Source: Prochloraceae cyanobacterium PL24a_bin.78
GTDB taxonomy: Bacteria; Cyanobacteriota; Cyanobacteriia; Cyanobacteriales; JANQIW01
Length of the DNA: 34,556 nt
Assembly: GCA_028281945.1 (NCBI GenBank)
Contig: JANQIW010000006.1
Location: 1 to 34,556, forward strand
Reading direction: 5' to 3'
The notes beneath the pieces are model-generated. The model was given only the letters and a program-made list of their open reading frames with translations. It had not been told where the DNA came from and ran no database searches. A program made the translations under genes and the position numbers. This document shows, piece by piece, positions 1 through 8,987 of the stretch (the first letter of the stretch is position 1; each line of letters starts with the position of its first letter).

Positions 1-305
1 GTAATAAGTAATAAGTAATAAGTAAATAAGATGCACTTTTTTCTCCTTTGTCTTCCCCCATCCAAGTATGTATATCTAATGGATAAAATGATATTACTCT
101 CCCCATCTCCCATTCTCCCATCTCCCCATCTCCCCATCACCCCATCTCCCATTCTCCTCATTCCTCCCATTCTTCCCATTCTCAAGAAACCATTCACCAT
201 GACAACCAATCTACTCAAATACTCAATTGTTTAATGGAGAAATAGGCAGATATAATTATGTAAACAAACAAAATCTTACCGAAAAAAACCCCACCCAGAA
301 AAAAA
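1..305. repeat. Intergenic short tandem repeat tract (STRR-like)
   Basis: No gene is credible here. Positions 1-30 hold a GTAATAA heptamer array. Positions about 98-185 hold a C/T-rich array of CCCATCTC/CCCATTCTC-type units, ending in a tail GAAACCATTCACCATGACAAC (186-206 region). The same order (GTAATAA array, AATGTACTTTTTT-like spacer, CCCATTCTC array) recurs at 5053-5162, and the tail recurs near 6855-6876. This is the pattern of cyanobacterial short tandemly repeated repetitive sequences. The ORF at 31-234 is made of this repeat and is not taken as a gene. Confidence 0.75.
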
Positions 306-2510
306 GTGAACTCACCAATCAAACCACCTTCAGAAAGCCAAAACACGAGAATCAAAGCACCAATCAAAGGATTAGGAACATTTGGAGGTGTGTATACCCC
401 TTCAATCCTCACCATCCTAGGGGTAATCATGTACCTACGGTTTGGCTGGGTAGTAGGAAACGTAGGATTGCTAGGCACACTTATCATCGTCACCCTTTCC
501 ACAGCAATTACCCTCCTAACATCCCTCTCAGTATGCGCCATCTCCACAGATAAAGTGGTAAGAGCGGGAGGAGCGTATTATATGATAAGTCGCTCATTAG
601 GAATCGAAACAGGAGGTGCAGTAGGAATACCCCTCTACTTTGCCCAAGCACTATCAGTAGCCCTGTATACCATAGGTTTTGCCGAAAGCGTCTTACAAAT
701 TTTCCCCGACTTAAGTCAACTTTACATCGCCCTAATCATAACTATTTTAGTAGGATTTCTCGCCATCACCTCAGCGGATTTAGCCATACGCACCCAATTT
801 TTCATCATGGCAGCCATAGTACTATCATTAGTATCCTTTTTATTTGGCAAACCAGTAGAACCCACAGAAATAGAATGGTTCGTCACCAATAAAGAATCAT
901 TTTGGAAGGTATTCGCAGTATTTTTCCCAGCGGTAACAGGAATCATGGCAGGAGTAAATATGTCAGGAGACCTAAAAAACCCCATATTATCCATACCCAG
1001 AGGAACATTAGCTGCGGTTGGAACGGGATACCTAATATATATGATACTCCCCATCTTCTTAGCAACTAGAGCAAATTCCGCTACTCTAATCGCTGAACCT
1101 TTAATTATGGAAAAAATGTCATTTTGGGGTCCAGCCATTTTTTTAGGAGTTTGGGGAGCGACATTAAGTAGTGCTATCGGAAGTATGTTAGGTGCACCGA
1201 GGGTATTACAAGCCTTAGCCAGAGATAGAGTTTTACCAGATTGGATGAGTTTTTTAAGTCAAGGAAGTGGAGCGAATGATGAGCCTCGTATCGGCACTGC
1301 TGTAACTTTGGGAGTGGCTATAGCGGCGGTATGTGTGGGGGATTTAAATTTAATCGCCCCTGTCTTAACTATGTTTTTTTTGACGACATATTTAGTGTTA
1401 AATGTCTCTGCCGCCATCGAAGGTTTTTTACAAAGTCCATCATTTCGCCCATCATTTAGAGTTAATTGGGTATTATCTTTATTGGGCGCATTGGGTTGTT
1501 TAATTGTAATGTTTTTAATTAATCCCATAGCTACTGGAGTAGCGGGAATTATTGTTATAGGAGTATATGTTTGGGTACAACAAAGGGAATTAAGAGTGAC
1601 TTGGGGAGATGTGAGACGTGGTATATGGCAGGCAGTTTTAAGAACAGCAATTTTACAATTAGACCACGGGGAAGATACTAAAAATTGGCGACCACAAATT
1701 TTGGTTCTTTCGGGTGCACCTACAAAAAGATGGTCTTTAATTAAATTAGCAAAAGCTTTGACTCATAATAAAGGTTTGCTTACGGTTTCTAGTGTATTAC
1801 TGAGCGAATCTTATGATGTTCCTCGGCAGGAGGCTTTAGAGAAAAGAATTAAAGATTATTTAGATAAGCAAGGAGTACAAGCTTTAGTTAGATTGGTAAG
1901 AGCACCTGACCCTTTTGAGGGGGCATTGAGATTGGTTGAAACTTATGGTTTAGGGACAATGGTGCCTAATACGATTATTCTTGGGGATAGTGAAGAACCT
2001 TCAAGACGGGAGGAATATTGCTCAACTATTGCTAAGTTACATCAAGCGAAACGAAATGTGGTTATTTTACGGGAAAATCATGGTTTGGGTTTTAGACGTT
2101 ATCGTAGAATTCATATTTGGTGGGGTGGGATTCAAGCTAATGGGGGATTGATGTTGATTTTGGCTTATCTTTTGCGCACAGATATTGAATGGAATAAGGC
2201 GAAGATTTATTTAAATTTAGTGGTTTCTGATGAAAGTGGTGCTGTTGCTGCGAGGGAAAATTTGCAAGGTTTAATAGAAAAGTTACGTATTAGTGCAATT
2301 CCTAATGTATTAGAAGCTAATGGTCGTCCTTTTGAAAAGATTCTTCACGAATCTTCTGGCAATGCTGATGTAATTTTCTTGGGGATGGCTAAACCTGATG
2401 ATGGTTTTCAGGATTATTATGAGGAATGGCAGCGTCGCACGGCTGATTTACCTACTACTATTTTTGTTCTTGCTGCTCCTGATTTTGCTTTTGATAAGGT
2501 CCTGGAATGA
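306..2510 (+). CDS. SLC12/APC-family cation-chloride cotransporter-like permease
   Basis: A 734-residue inner-membrane transporter of the APC superfamily, closest in layout to SLC12 (Na-K-Cl / K-Cl cotransporters); databases often label such proteins amino acid permease. Residues 39-51 (GVIMYLRFGWVVG) form the characteristic first-helix signature, preceded by GTFGGVYTPS. About 12 hydrophobic segments fill residues 30-430. The soluble C-terminal 300 residues begin with a Rossmann/UspA-like strand (QILVLSGAPTKRWSL), as in SLC12 cytosolic domains. The start is GTG at 306; the frame is closed upstream by TAA at 261-263 and no ATG lies before the first helix. No strong Shine-Dalgarno is visible. 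The gene stands alone between repeat tracts. Ion or amino acid specificity cannot be read from the sequence. Confidence 0.85.
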   Translation: MNSPIKPPSESQNTRIKAPIKGLGTFGGVYTPSILTILGVIMYLRFGWVVGNVGLLGTLIIVTLSTAITLLTSLSVCAISTDKVVRAGGAYYMISRSLGIETGGAVGIPLYFAQALSVALYTIGFAESVLQIFPDLSQLYIALIITILVGFLAITSADLAIRTQFFIMAAIVLSLVSFLFGKPVEPTEIEWFVTNKESFWKVFAVFFPAVTGIMAGVNMSGDLKNPILSIPRGTLAAVGTGYLIYMILPIFLATRANSATLIAEPLIMEKMSFWGPAIFLGVWGATLSSAIGSMLGAPRVLQALARDRVLPDWMSFLSQGSGANDEPRIGTAVTLGVAIAAVCVGDLNLIAPVLTMFFLTTYLVLNVSAAIEGFLQSPSFRPSFRVNWVLSLLGALGCLIVMFLINPIATGVAGIIVIGVYVWVQQRELRVTWGDVRRGIWQAVLRTAILQLDHGEDTKNWRPQILVLSGAPTKRWSLIKLAKALTHNKGLLTVSSVLLSESYDVPRQEALEKRIKDYLDKQGVQALVRLVRAPDPFEGALRLVETYGLGTMVPNTIILGDSEEPSRREEYCSTIAKLHQAKRNVVILRENHGLGFRRYRRIHIWWGGIQANGGLMLILAYLLRTDIEWNKAKIYLNLVVSDESGAVAARENLQGLIEKLRISAIPNVLEANGRPFEKILHESSGNADVIFLGMAKPDDGFQDYYEEWQRRTADLPTTIFVLAAPDFAFDKVLE

Positions 2511-2767
2511 TTTCTTATTGAAGTTTTACGGAGAATGGGTGATGGTTTTTAGGTGGATGGTTTTTTAAAGAATGGGGAGAATGGGAGAATGGGAGAATGG
2601 GTGATGGGGTGATGGGGAGAATTTAGTATATATTCTTCGTTTTTACAAAACATCGATCGAAAAAAAAGTTTTTGGTTCTCCATATTCTAGATAGAGAGTA
2701 AACTTTTATAAAATCAACACCAAAGATGAATCTGATATTGATGTTAAAAAGTTAGAGTTTTAATGTT
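2511..2767. repeat. Intergenic G/A-rich tandem repeats between convergent genes
   Basis: Between the convergent transporter and PEP-CTERM genes, about 2566-2617 is an array of GGGAGAAT/GGGTGATG-type units. It is followed by GGGAGAATTTAGTATATATT (2615-2634). The same 20 bases recur at 34483-34502 after a similar G/A array, so this is one dispersed composite element. No convincing terminator hairpin was found for either gene. Confidence 0.65.
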
Positions 2768-3649
2768 TTATCTATCTAGTTTACTATTGCGTTTTTTATT
2801 TAAAAGTCCAATAACTCCCAAGAAAATACCCAAACCCATAATACTTCTAGGTTCTGGAGTTGATACACTGATAAAGCCATCAAAAGTGGAAATTTCAAAA
2901 TCTAATCCTGTAGCGTCAAAAAATCCGTCTAAATCAAGAGGAGGATCTCCAGTAACAACTCCTAAATCCTCAGGAGCTACACCAAAAAAACCACCAGCAA
3001 GGATAGCAATGTCAGAGATAATAGGTTCAAATAGACCACTCGGACTAGCGAAAAATCCTTCAAAATTGATAGTTAGACTAGAAGTAGTTGGTACTGGAAT
3101 CATACTTCTGACAAAACCTGTTTGAAAAAAAATAGCATCATCCTCAAAATCTCCATCTCCATCTAGGTCAAAAAAAAGTAAAGGAATTCCTTGAAAACCA
3201 TCTATCTCTTCTAGCCCTGGCAGATTATTATCACTAAAGATTTCTACTAAATCATAAAATATTTCATCTAAAAATGCTCCTTCCCCTAGGGAATTGAAAG
3301 TAGGAATAGCAAAAGAAGGAGTAAAGAAATCTGTAATTATTCCAGGTGCACCTAGAAAACTTAATTCTAAAAAGTCACCTTCAGCGTTAACAGTGACAAA
3401 ATTTCCCCCCTCATCTAAATCTCCCGGAACGAAGTCAGTTGGACCATCATCAAAAAATCCTGGAAAGAAAGTATTAAAAGCACCGAAGTCTATTGCATTG
3501 TTTGCAAACACGACTGGTTCTAGTAAAAAGATACTAATGCTTCCACTGGATATAGTGGATGCACTCACTTGTTGGGGATTTATAATTATTCCCCCTATTG
3601 CTAGAGAAATAGTTGCTAAAAGGGATTTAGACAATTGATTGAGCATCAT
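2768..3649 (-). CDS. PEP-CTERM sorting-domain exoprotein
   Basis: A 293-residue secreted acidic protein. Residues 1-30 are a Sec signal peptide (cleavage likely after VSA). The C-terminus has the PEP-CTERM arrangement: PEP at 265-267, hydrophobic helix about 270-283 and basic tail KKR, the signal recognised by exosortase. The middle is rich in Phe, Asp, Glu and Gly and contains DLDGDGDFED at 161-170, which fits an EF-hand-like DxDxDG calcium loop. The second Met (3646) may be the true start, because GGAG sits about 7 bases before it and only 4 before the first. The molecular role is unknown; PEP-CTERM proteins are generally linked to envelope or exopolysaccharide matrix. No exosortase gene is in this window. 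Confidence 0.85.
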   Translation of the reverse strand: MMLNQLSKSLLATISLAIGGIIINPQQVSASTISSGSISIFLLEPVVFANNAIDFGAFNTFFPGFFDDGPTDFVPGDLDEGGNFVTVNAEGDFLELSFLGAPGIITDFFTPSFAIPTFNSLGEGAFLDEIFYDLVEIFSDNNLPGLEEIDGFQGIPLLFFDLDGDGDFEDDAIFFQTGFVRSMIPVPTTSSLTINFEGFFASPSGLFEPIISDIAILAGGFFGVAPEDLGVVTGDPPLDLDGFFDATGLDFEISTFDGFISVSTPEPRSIMGLGIFLGVIGLLNKKRNSKLDR

Positions 3650-3837
3650 TTTACTCCTTAAATTTGATTTTTTAACTAGTATGTTTTGATGTTTCTACCA
3701 AATCTATTGCAGATATTAACTTATTTTTTATCCTTCCAATATAAAATTTTTTAACTATGTCATTGTTTTTAAATATATTAAACCTTTCTAGTTCCTTATT
3801 ACTTAATTGCTTAATTATTTATTACATCGATCTTAAT

Positions 3838-4330
3838 AAAGTGTTCTCGTTCTTGATAGGATTGCTGCAATAGTAAACTTTTAAAATTTAGTTTCTTTGT
3901 CTGGATGTTATCAACATATTCTCCATTAAAAAGTGTTCTCGTTCTTGATAGGATTGGTGCAATAGTAAACTTTTAAAATTTAGTTTTTTTTTGTCTGGAT
4001 GTTATGAACATATTCTCCATTAAGGCAGTTTTTAGCAAAAAAATACCAAAATTATTGACCAATTGGAAAAGCATATTCTAATTCAACCTCCGTAATCGAT
4101 ACTTTTTTAACCACAAATCTCCTAAAAAGTGTTCTCAGTTCTTGATAGGATTGGTGCAATAGTAAACTTTTAAAATTTAGTTTTTTTTTGTCTGGATGTT
4201 ATGAACATATTCTCCATTAAAAAGTGTTCTCAGTTCTTGATAAGATTGGGCATAATATAAACTTTTAATTTTTAGTTTTTTTGTCTGGATGTTATGAACA
4301 TATTCTCCATTAAAAAGTGTTCTCAGTTCA
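3838..4330 (+). repeat. Four direct copies of a 92-bp repeat
   Basis: Copies run about 3838-3927, 3928-4022, 4124-4218 and 4219-4311, with a fifth start fragment at 4312-4330. Each begins AAAGTGTTCTC(A)GTTCTTGAT, contains AATAGTAAACTTTTAAAATT, and ends near GTCTGGATGTTATGAACATA followed by TTCTCCATT. A small hairpin ATGTT-ATS-AACAT lies within each unit. Copies are nearly identical apart from T-tract length, a C/G swap and one divergent copy. About 100 bp of unique sequence separates the second and third copies. There is no spacer/repeat regularity of the CRISPR type and no transposase nearby. Confidence 0.85.
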
Positions 4331-4650
4331 TAAACAAATAGGGATGATTGGGGATTTTCCAAGTGTGGAGAGGAAATAAGATTTATCTAGGAAAATATGT
4401 TATAATATAAGGGCATTAAAGACGGGAAAATATTGAATGAGATTCCTTAAATTTAGCTTTTTGATTGATAACTGATTATTTTTTGATGATTTTTTCAATT
4501 AGATAGAAGGTAATTAGAAAGTGATTAGAAAGTAAGTAGAAATTAAATCTAAACTAAATAGAATTTAAGTACTATATTAATCTCTTCTATAGTATAGTAG
4601 ACCCTATGGTTTTTTTTTAGAAATAATATAGAATGTAAGTAGATTTAAAT

Positions 4651-4694
4651 AGAAATTAAATAGAAATTAAATAGAAATTGAATAGAAATTGAAT
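4651..4694. repeat. Four tandem 11-bp AT-rich units
   Basis: AGAAATTAAAT occurs twice and AGAAATTGAAT twice, head to tail at 4651-4694. Degenerate relatives (AGAAAGT, AGGATTAAAT) extend the pattern on both sides, roughly 4500-4720. A-tracts at near-helical spacing suggest intrinsically curved DNA, but that is inference. Confidence 0.6.
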
Positions 4695-4746
4695 AGGATT
4701 AAATAGGATTTAGATACTATAGATATTCTGAACAAAAAAAGTAACA

Positions 4747-4942
4747 ATTAAAAGTTTACTATTGGACAATATGTTGATAATCTCCAGACAAGAACACTAA
4801 ATTTTAAAAGTTTACTATTGCACCAATCTTATCAAGAACAAGAACACTTTTCTTTGGAGAATATATTGATAATCTCCAGACAAGAACACTAAATTTTAAA
4901 AGTTTACTATTGCACCAATCTTATCAAGAACAAGAACACTTT
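4747..4942 (-). repeat. Inverse-orientation copies of the 92-bp repeat
   Basis: Read on the minus strand, 4852-4942 and about 4767-4851 are two near-identical copies of the repeat at 3838-4311; 4747-4766 is a fragment of a third. Shared cores are AAATTTTAAAAGTTTACTAT and CACCAATCTTATCAAGAACA. They form a subfamily with GTGTTCTTGTCTGGAGATTA replacing the T-tract and GGATGTTATGAAC of the direct copies, so the two orientations diverged and were homogenised separately. Confidence 0.8.
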
Positions 4943-5185
4943 ATTAAGTAATAAGTAATAAGTAATACCAAGAGAGTCTTTAATGATGATAGATTTAAAA
5001 GTATCCAAAACCTCTTGATTCTCAACCCAAAACCCATCTCCCCATCCTTGATTTAAGTAATAAGTAATAAGTAAATAAAATGTACTTTTTTTTTCCTCAT
5101 TCTCCCAATCTCCCAATCTCCCATTCTCCCATTTTCCCATTCTCCCATTCTCCCATTCTCCAAAAACCACTCTCCCCACTCAACA

Positions 5186-5241
5186 ATAAAAAAACTCCCT
5201 CTCCAAGGTAAAAAAAAGGAAAAAGAAAACCAAAGAGAGGG
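5186..5241 (-). terminator. Rho-independent-type terminator of hemA
   Basis: On the minus strand, shortly after the hemA stop, CCCTCTC (complement of 5235-5241) pairs with GAGAGGG (complement of 5197-5203). An inner GGT/ACC pairing and a pyrimidine-rich loop follow. Seven T residues (complement of 5188-5194) lie just beyond the stem. Confidence 0.7.
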
Positions 5242-5258
5242 TATTAAAGAAAAAAAAA

Positions 5259-6545
5259 CTAACCAAATTGTTCCTTAATATCAAGATCGAACAAAGTTTG
5301 AAGAGTTTGAAGAGCACGTTTTCTCGCCTCAATATCCTGTTGTGCCCTCAGTTGAACCATAGGTTCGTGAAGAATCTTATTCACAATACCCCGAGTCAAA
5401 GCCTCAATCACCTCCTGATGCTTCTCAGCAAACTCAGTGCCCAAACGAGACAAAGCCTTCTCCAACTCTTGCTCACGAATGGTTTCCACCTTAGAGCGAA
5501 GAGAACTAATAGTAGGAACAGTTTCCAGAGACTGCCACCAATTTTCAAAAGACTCGATTTCCTCCTCCAAAAGCACCTCAGCCTCAGCAGCCATTTGACG
5601 ACGAGTTTCATAATTAGCAGCCACAACTGCTTTCAAATCATCCACATTATAAGCCTTAACCAAATCCATTTCCGAGACATCAGCAGCAATATTACGAGGC
5701 ACAGAAATATCAAACAACATCAAAGATTTACCATCAGGCAAACATTCTTCAAGTAAAGCACGATGGATAATGGGTTGAGTAGCAGAAGTACTAGTAAACA
5801 CCAAATCCGAATTAGCAATAGCAGAATTCATGGAAGAAAGAGAAAAAATCTCAATAGAAGCATCAGAAAACTTATTAGCCAACTCTTGAGCGCGACGTTG
5901 AGAGCGGTTTACAATGGCAATAGAATTAGCACCCTTAGCTAACAAATGCTTCACCAAAAGGCAAGACATTTTCCCCGCACCAATGATAGCAACCTTTTTA
6001 GAAGATAAATTATCCACCTTAGTATAGGCTAATTCCACGGCAGCAGAACTAATAGAAACCGCACCAGTGCCGATATTGGTTTCACTACGAACTCTTTTTC
6101 CAGCTGTAATTGCCTGTTTAAATAAACGATCGAGAAGTCTACTCATTCCCTTATACTTCTGGGATAACTTGTGAGTATTTTTCACTTGGGATAAAATTTG
6201 ACCTTCCCCTAAAACCATACTTTCCAACCCAGCTGAAACACGCATCAAGTGACGTACCGAATCTTGATGTAACAAAGCAAACAAATGTTTTCTCAAATCA
6301 TAAAAAGAGATTTTAGCAACTTCTGAAAGAAACTGAGTGATTTCTACCACACCACGATCGGCTTCTTCTGCAACCGCATAAATTTCCAAACGATTGCAAG
6401 TACTAATAATAGCCACTTCAGAAATATTAGGATATCCCTTCAAAGTAGCTAAAGACTCTTCCAAATTAGCTTCTGGAATACTAAGTTTTTCTCTAATTTC
6501 TACTGGAGCCGTTTTATGGCTTAATCCTACTACAACGATATTCAT
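5259..6545 (-). CDS. hemA: Glutamyl-tRNA reductase
   Basis: Catalyses the NADPH-dependent reduction of glutamyl-tRNA(Glu) to glutamate-1-semialdehyde, the first committed step of tetrapyrrole synthesis by the C5 pathway (chlorophyll, haem, bilins); cytoplasmic. The 428-residue length is normal. Visible features: N-terminal [18 protein letters not shown]; catalytic Cys50 in [10 protein letters not shown]; the conserved [17 protein letters not shown] block (106-122); NADPH-binding GAGKMS (189-194); and a C-terminal helical dimerisation domain. GGAG lies about 8 bases before the ATG. It follows glpX on the same strand after 536 bases, an order frequent in cyanobacteria, although the glgC often found next is absent here. 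Identification is secure. Confidence 0.97.
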   Translation of the reverse strand: MNIVVVGLSHKTAPVEIREKLSIPEANLEESLATLKGYPNISEVAIISTCNRLEIYAVAEEADRGVVEITQFLSEVAKISFYDLRKHLFALLHQDSVRHLMRVSAGLESMVLGEGQILSQVKNTHKLSQKYKGMSRLLDRLFKQAITAGKRVRSETNIGTGAVSISSAAVELAYTKVDNLSSKKVAIIGAGKMSCLLVKHLLAKGANSIAIVNRSQRRAQELANKFSDASIEIFSLSSMNSAIANSDLVFTSTSATQPIIHRALLEECLPDGKSLMLFDISVPRNIAADVSEMDLVKAYNVDDLKAVVAANYETRRQMAAEAEVLLEEEIESFENWWQSLETVPTISSLRSKVETIREQELEKALSRLGTEFAEKHQEVIEALTRGIVNKILHEPMVQLRAQQDIEARKRALQTLQTLFDLDIKEQFG

Positions 6546-7081
6546 GTGTTCTCCAAAAAAAATTGTCTCGTAATTACTAAAAAAAGATTTGTTTGATTTT
6601 AGGAAAAGTAATTTTATTAGGCATTTTTATAGCAAGTTGCTTATACCAAATTTCTAAAATAATGATAGAGTTGAAACATCCTAAATTTGAGGAAAATTAA
6701 CAAAAATTTATTTCCCCATTATTTTCAGTAAGAAGTTCAGAGTAAGAAGTTAAGAGAAATACTAAACTCCTCCCAAGTCTTCCCATTCTTCCCATTCTTC
6801 CCATTCTTCCCATTCCTCCAGAAAACCATTCCTCCCATTCTTCCCATTCCTCCAGAAAACCATTCCCCTTGACAACTTTGCCAAGAAAATCCCCAACTTG
6901 TTTAATAAGCTGCCGTCCATTTTACCAGGTACAACAGCTTATAACATTAACAAATAATGTCGTCTTAATAATCCAGACAGGAATTATGATAGTCAAGAAA
7001 TTAGTCAACAAATGAAGAAATCAAATCTTACCTCAATGTAACCAATTAAAAATTACAAAAGAGGCAAGAAACAAAAAAAAA
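6546..7081. other. glpX-hemA intergenic region with C/T repeats and a hairpin
   Basis: A 536-base spacer without a gene. It contains a TTCCCATTC-type array (about 6776-6864). In it, CATTCCTCCAGAAAACCATT occurs twice, ending in GAAAACCATTCCCCTTGACA as in the tail near 186-206. It also holds an 8-bp inverted repeat (6905-6942). The separation makes an independent hemA promoter likely, but no confident -10/-35 pair was identified. Confidence 0.6.
6905..6942. promoter_or_regulatory. Inverted repeat between glpX and hemA
   Basis: ATAAGCTG (6905-6912) and CAGCTTAT (6935-6942) are perfect complements around a 22-base loop. No T-run follows on the transcribed minus strand, so it is not a typical terminator. 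It could be a leader structure or protein site for hemA, or coincidental. Confidence 0.3.
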
Positions 7082-8122
7082 TTAATGTAAACTAATAGAC
7101 TTAGGCTTTTTATCCAAAAGATGAATGGTATCAACAAAGCGAGCAGTTTGAGATTGGCTAGAAATAACTAAACTTTGAGTTCTCGCACCACCACCGAAGA
7201 AGCGAACTCCCTCCATAAGAGTACCTGGAGTAATACCACAAGCAGCAAATAATACTGTTTCACCACAAGCTAACTCCTCAGCATTATAAACGCGATCGGG
7301 ATCTTCAATACCCATGCTCTTGAGACGCTCAAGATTATTTTCCTTGCTTTCACCAATCAAACCAGTTTTGACAATAGCAGGATCATAAATCAATTGACCT
7401 TGGAAATGACCACCCAAACAACGCATAGCCGCCGCAGAAATCACTCCTTCAGGAGCAGCACCAATACCCATTAAAGCGTGAATATTAGTACCTGTAAAAC
7501 CACAAGAAATAGCAGCAGAAACATCACCATCACTAATCAATCTTACTCTTGCACCAGCATTACGGATTTCTTGAATTAACTCTTTGTGACGAGGACGATC
7601 CATAACCACAACTACTAATTCTTCAACGGATCGATCCATGCAATCTGAAATAATTTTGAGGTTTTCAGTAGCAGACTTGTTAATATCCACATGATTTTTC
7701 GCAGCAGGAGGGGCAGCCAACTTCTTCATATAGAAATCAGGAGCTGCAAATAAACCACCCTTTTCAGAAATAGCTAAAACAGCCATAGAGCCATTTTGAC
7801 CATAAGCTACAAGGTTAGTACCTTCGCAAGGATCAACGGCAATATCGATTTCGATTAACTCTTCAGGATTACAAACATCTGAGGCATTAGGCTGGGAACA
7901 AATACCCACTTCTTCCCCAATATAAAGCATAGGAGCATCATCTCTTTCTCCTTCTCCAATAACAATTCTTCCTCTCATGTGGATTTTGTTCATCCTCTCC
8001 CGCATCGCTTCTACTGCAACCTCATCCGCAGTATTTTTCTCTCCTTTACCCATCCATTTAGCAGAGGCAATAGCAGCCTGCTCGACTACTTCAATAATTT
8101 CCAACCCTAGTGTACTTTCCAC
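7082..8122 (-). CDS. glpX: Class II fructose-1,6-/sedoheptulose-1,7-bisphosphatase
   Basis: The cyanobacterial bifunctional FBPase/SBPase dephosphorylates fructose-1,6-bisphosphate and sedoheptulose-1,7-bisphosphate in the Calvin cycle and gluconeogenesis; cytoplasmic and metal-dependent. At 346 residues it has normal length, and its N-terminus [15 protein letters not shown] is the usual cyanobacterial one, which supports the start. Metal/phosphate motifs are [10 protein letters not shown] (55-64) and VDPCEGTN (96-103). Cysteines at 75, 84 and 99 lie in the region associated with redox or AMP control in the family, but their function here is inference. Transcription is toward hemA. Identification is secure. 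Confidence 0.96.
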   Translation of the reverse strand: MESTLGLEIIEVVEQAAIASAKWMGKGEKNTADEVAVEAMRERMNKIHMRGRIVIGEGERDDAPMLYIGEEVGICSQPNASDVCNPEELIEIDIAVDPCEGTNLVAYGQNGSMAVLAISEKGGLFAAPDFYMKKLAAPPAAKNHVDINKSATENLKIISDCMDRSVEELVVVVMDRPRHKELIQEIRNAGARVRLISDGDVSAAISCGFTGTNIHALMGIGAAPEGVISAAAMRCLGGHFQGQLIYDPAIVKTGLIGESKENNLERLKSMGIEDPDRVYNAEELACGETVLFAACGITPGTLMEGVRFFGGGARTQSLVISSQSQTARFVDTIHLLDKKPKSISLH

Positions 8123-8525
8123 TAATTTTTCCTCCCAACGGCATTCTTTAAAGTTTTTCTAGTTTCGTTCTTTACTAGTTCAGTGAAAAGTTTATCATTT
8201 CTTTGGATCTCATCAAATGGGTCTTTTAAAACTCTTTGTGTTAAGTTTTTCTAAGCTAATGATAACTATTGTTACAGGTCTTGCTTTTTTAAGTAATAAG
8301 TAATAAGTATTAAGTAATAAGTAAAAAGTAATTTCTTCCCATTCTTCCCATTCTTCCCATTCCCCCCATCTCTGACTATTCCATTCTCTTTAAATTAGTG
8401 CACAATTCCAACCTTATTTTGAATACTTGTGTTTATGATTATGGTATAATTAATATTAATATCACTAATAATTAATAGTAAGAGCTAAATTTTTTAACTA
8501 CACCGATATTTTATCCTTACCACTC
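8123..8525. other. Divergent intergenic region, glpX and caspase operon
   Basis: Holds the unseen glpX promoter on the minus side. A GTAATAA-type array (8288-8332) is followed at once by a TTCCCATTC array (about 8333-8380), the same order of repeats as at 1-185 and 5053-5162. It ends with an AT-rich leader for the 8526 gene. No RNA gene or ORF was recognised. Confidence 0.6.
8445..8450 (+). promoter_or_regulatory. Candidate -10 box for the caspase operon
   Basis: A perfect TATAAT lies 75 bases before the 8526 start codon. No good -35 hexamer is at 17 bases; TTGAAT (8419-8424) is 20 bases upstream. It is a weak prediction resting mainly on the -10 match. Confidence 0.35.
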
Positions 8526-8984
8526 ATGATAGAAGATTACGATATTTTTGTAATAGGTTCAGTCGGTGCGATCGCCCCTGAGATTCTACGTTTCTATAAA
8601 CTAAGAGACTCTCTAACCTTAAAATTGTCTTTGGGTTATATTCTAATTTCTATTGTTTTTGTATTATTAGGAGGTTTTATGACTTATATTTTAAAACCAA
8701 GCAGTTATTATGCAGCATTCTATTCAGGTATTAGTACACCATTTATCATTAATTCTATAGCTAAAGAAACTCAAGATTCTCAAGAAGTTTCAGATGAAAA
8801 TGATACAGAAGTTGAAGTTGAAACAGCTAGCATTAATAAAGAACAAAAGAAGAGAAAAGAAAAAGGAATTAATATAACTATATTGAATTTAAAGAGTAAT
8901 CAACAACAAGAAAAAGATAGGTTAAAAAAGAATACTAATACTTCTAATAAACTAAATTTAAAAAAGTTTTTCAGAGCCTTATAA
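8526..8984 (+). CDS. Small membrane protein paired with the caspase-nSTAND protein
   Basis: A 152-residue protein of unknown function. The first 80 residues carry about three hydrophobic segments (about 6-20, 33-52 and 58-76) with a conserved-looking SVGAIAPEILRFYKLR stretch between the first two. Residues 83-152 are charged and low-complexity (Glu/Asp then Lys-rich), probably a disordered cytoplasmic tail. The stop is three bases before the next ATG, so the two genes are almost certainly co-transcribed and translationally coupled. Similar small membrane proteins beside cyanobacterial caspase/nSTAND genes are recalled but could not be checked. A role as membrane partner or inhibitor of the downstream effector is inference. 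It carries the only HIP1 palindrome noticed (8568-8575). Confidence 0.7.
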   Translation: MIEDYDIFVIGSVGAIAPEILRFYKLRDSLTLKLSLGYILISIVFVLLGGFMTYILKPSSYYAAFYSGISTPFIINSIAKETQDSQEVSDENDTEVEVETASINKEQKKRKEKGINITILNLKSNQQQEKDRLKKNTNTSNKLNLKKFFRAL

Positions 8985-8987
8985 AAA

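Larger units (their letters stand above)
3650..5258. other. 1.6-kb gene-free interval rich in repeats
   Basis: No believable gene is present. Contents in order: the AT-rich upstream region of the PEP-CTERM gene; four direct copies of a repeat of about 92 bp (3838-4311) plus a fragment; an AT-rich core with 11-bp periodicity (about 4500-4720); two full and one partial copy of the same repeat in inverse orientation (about 4747-4942); GTAATAA arrays (4944-4966 and 5053-5075); a CCCATTCTC array (5096-5162); and the hemA terminator. ORFs at 4177-4362 and 4907-5179 (minus) consist of repeat units and are rejected. Confidence 0.75.

Noticed and set aside
3838..4330. CRISPR-like direct repeats
   Set aside because: Units are about 92 bp and abut directly or are irregularly spaced, with no unique 30-40 bp spacers and no cas genes.
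4177..4362. 61-residue minus-strand ORF
   Set aside because: Its ELRTLFNGEYVHNIQTKK repeats are translations of the 92-bp intergenic repeat.
4907..5179. 90-residue minus-strand ORF
   Set aside because: Composed of repeat DNA (GRMGKWENGR-type translation of CCCATTCTC units) and overlaps the 92-bp repeat.
3650..5258. tRNA or small structured RNA gene in the long gap
   Set aside because: No cloverleaf, T-loop GTTCRA pattern or known RNA motif was recognised; the interval is explained by repeats.
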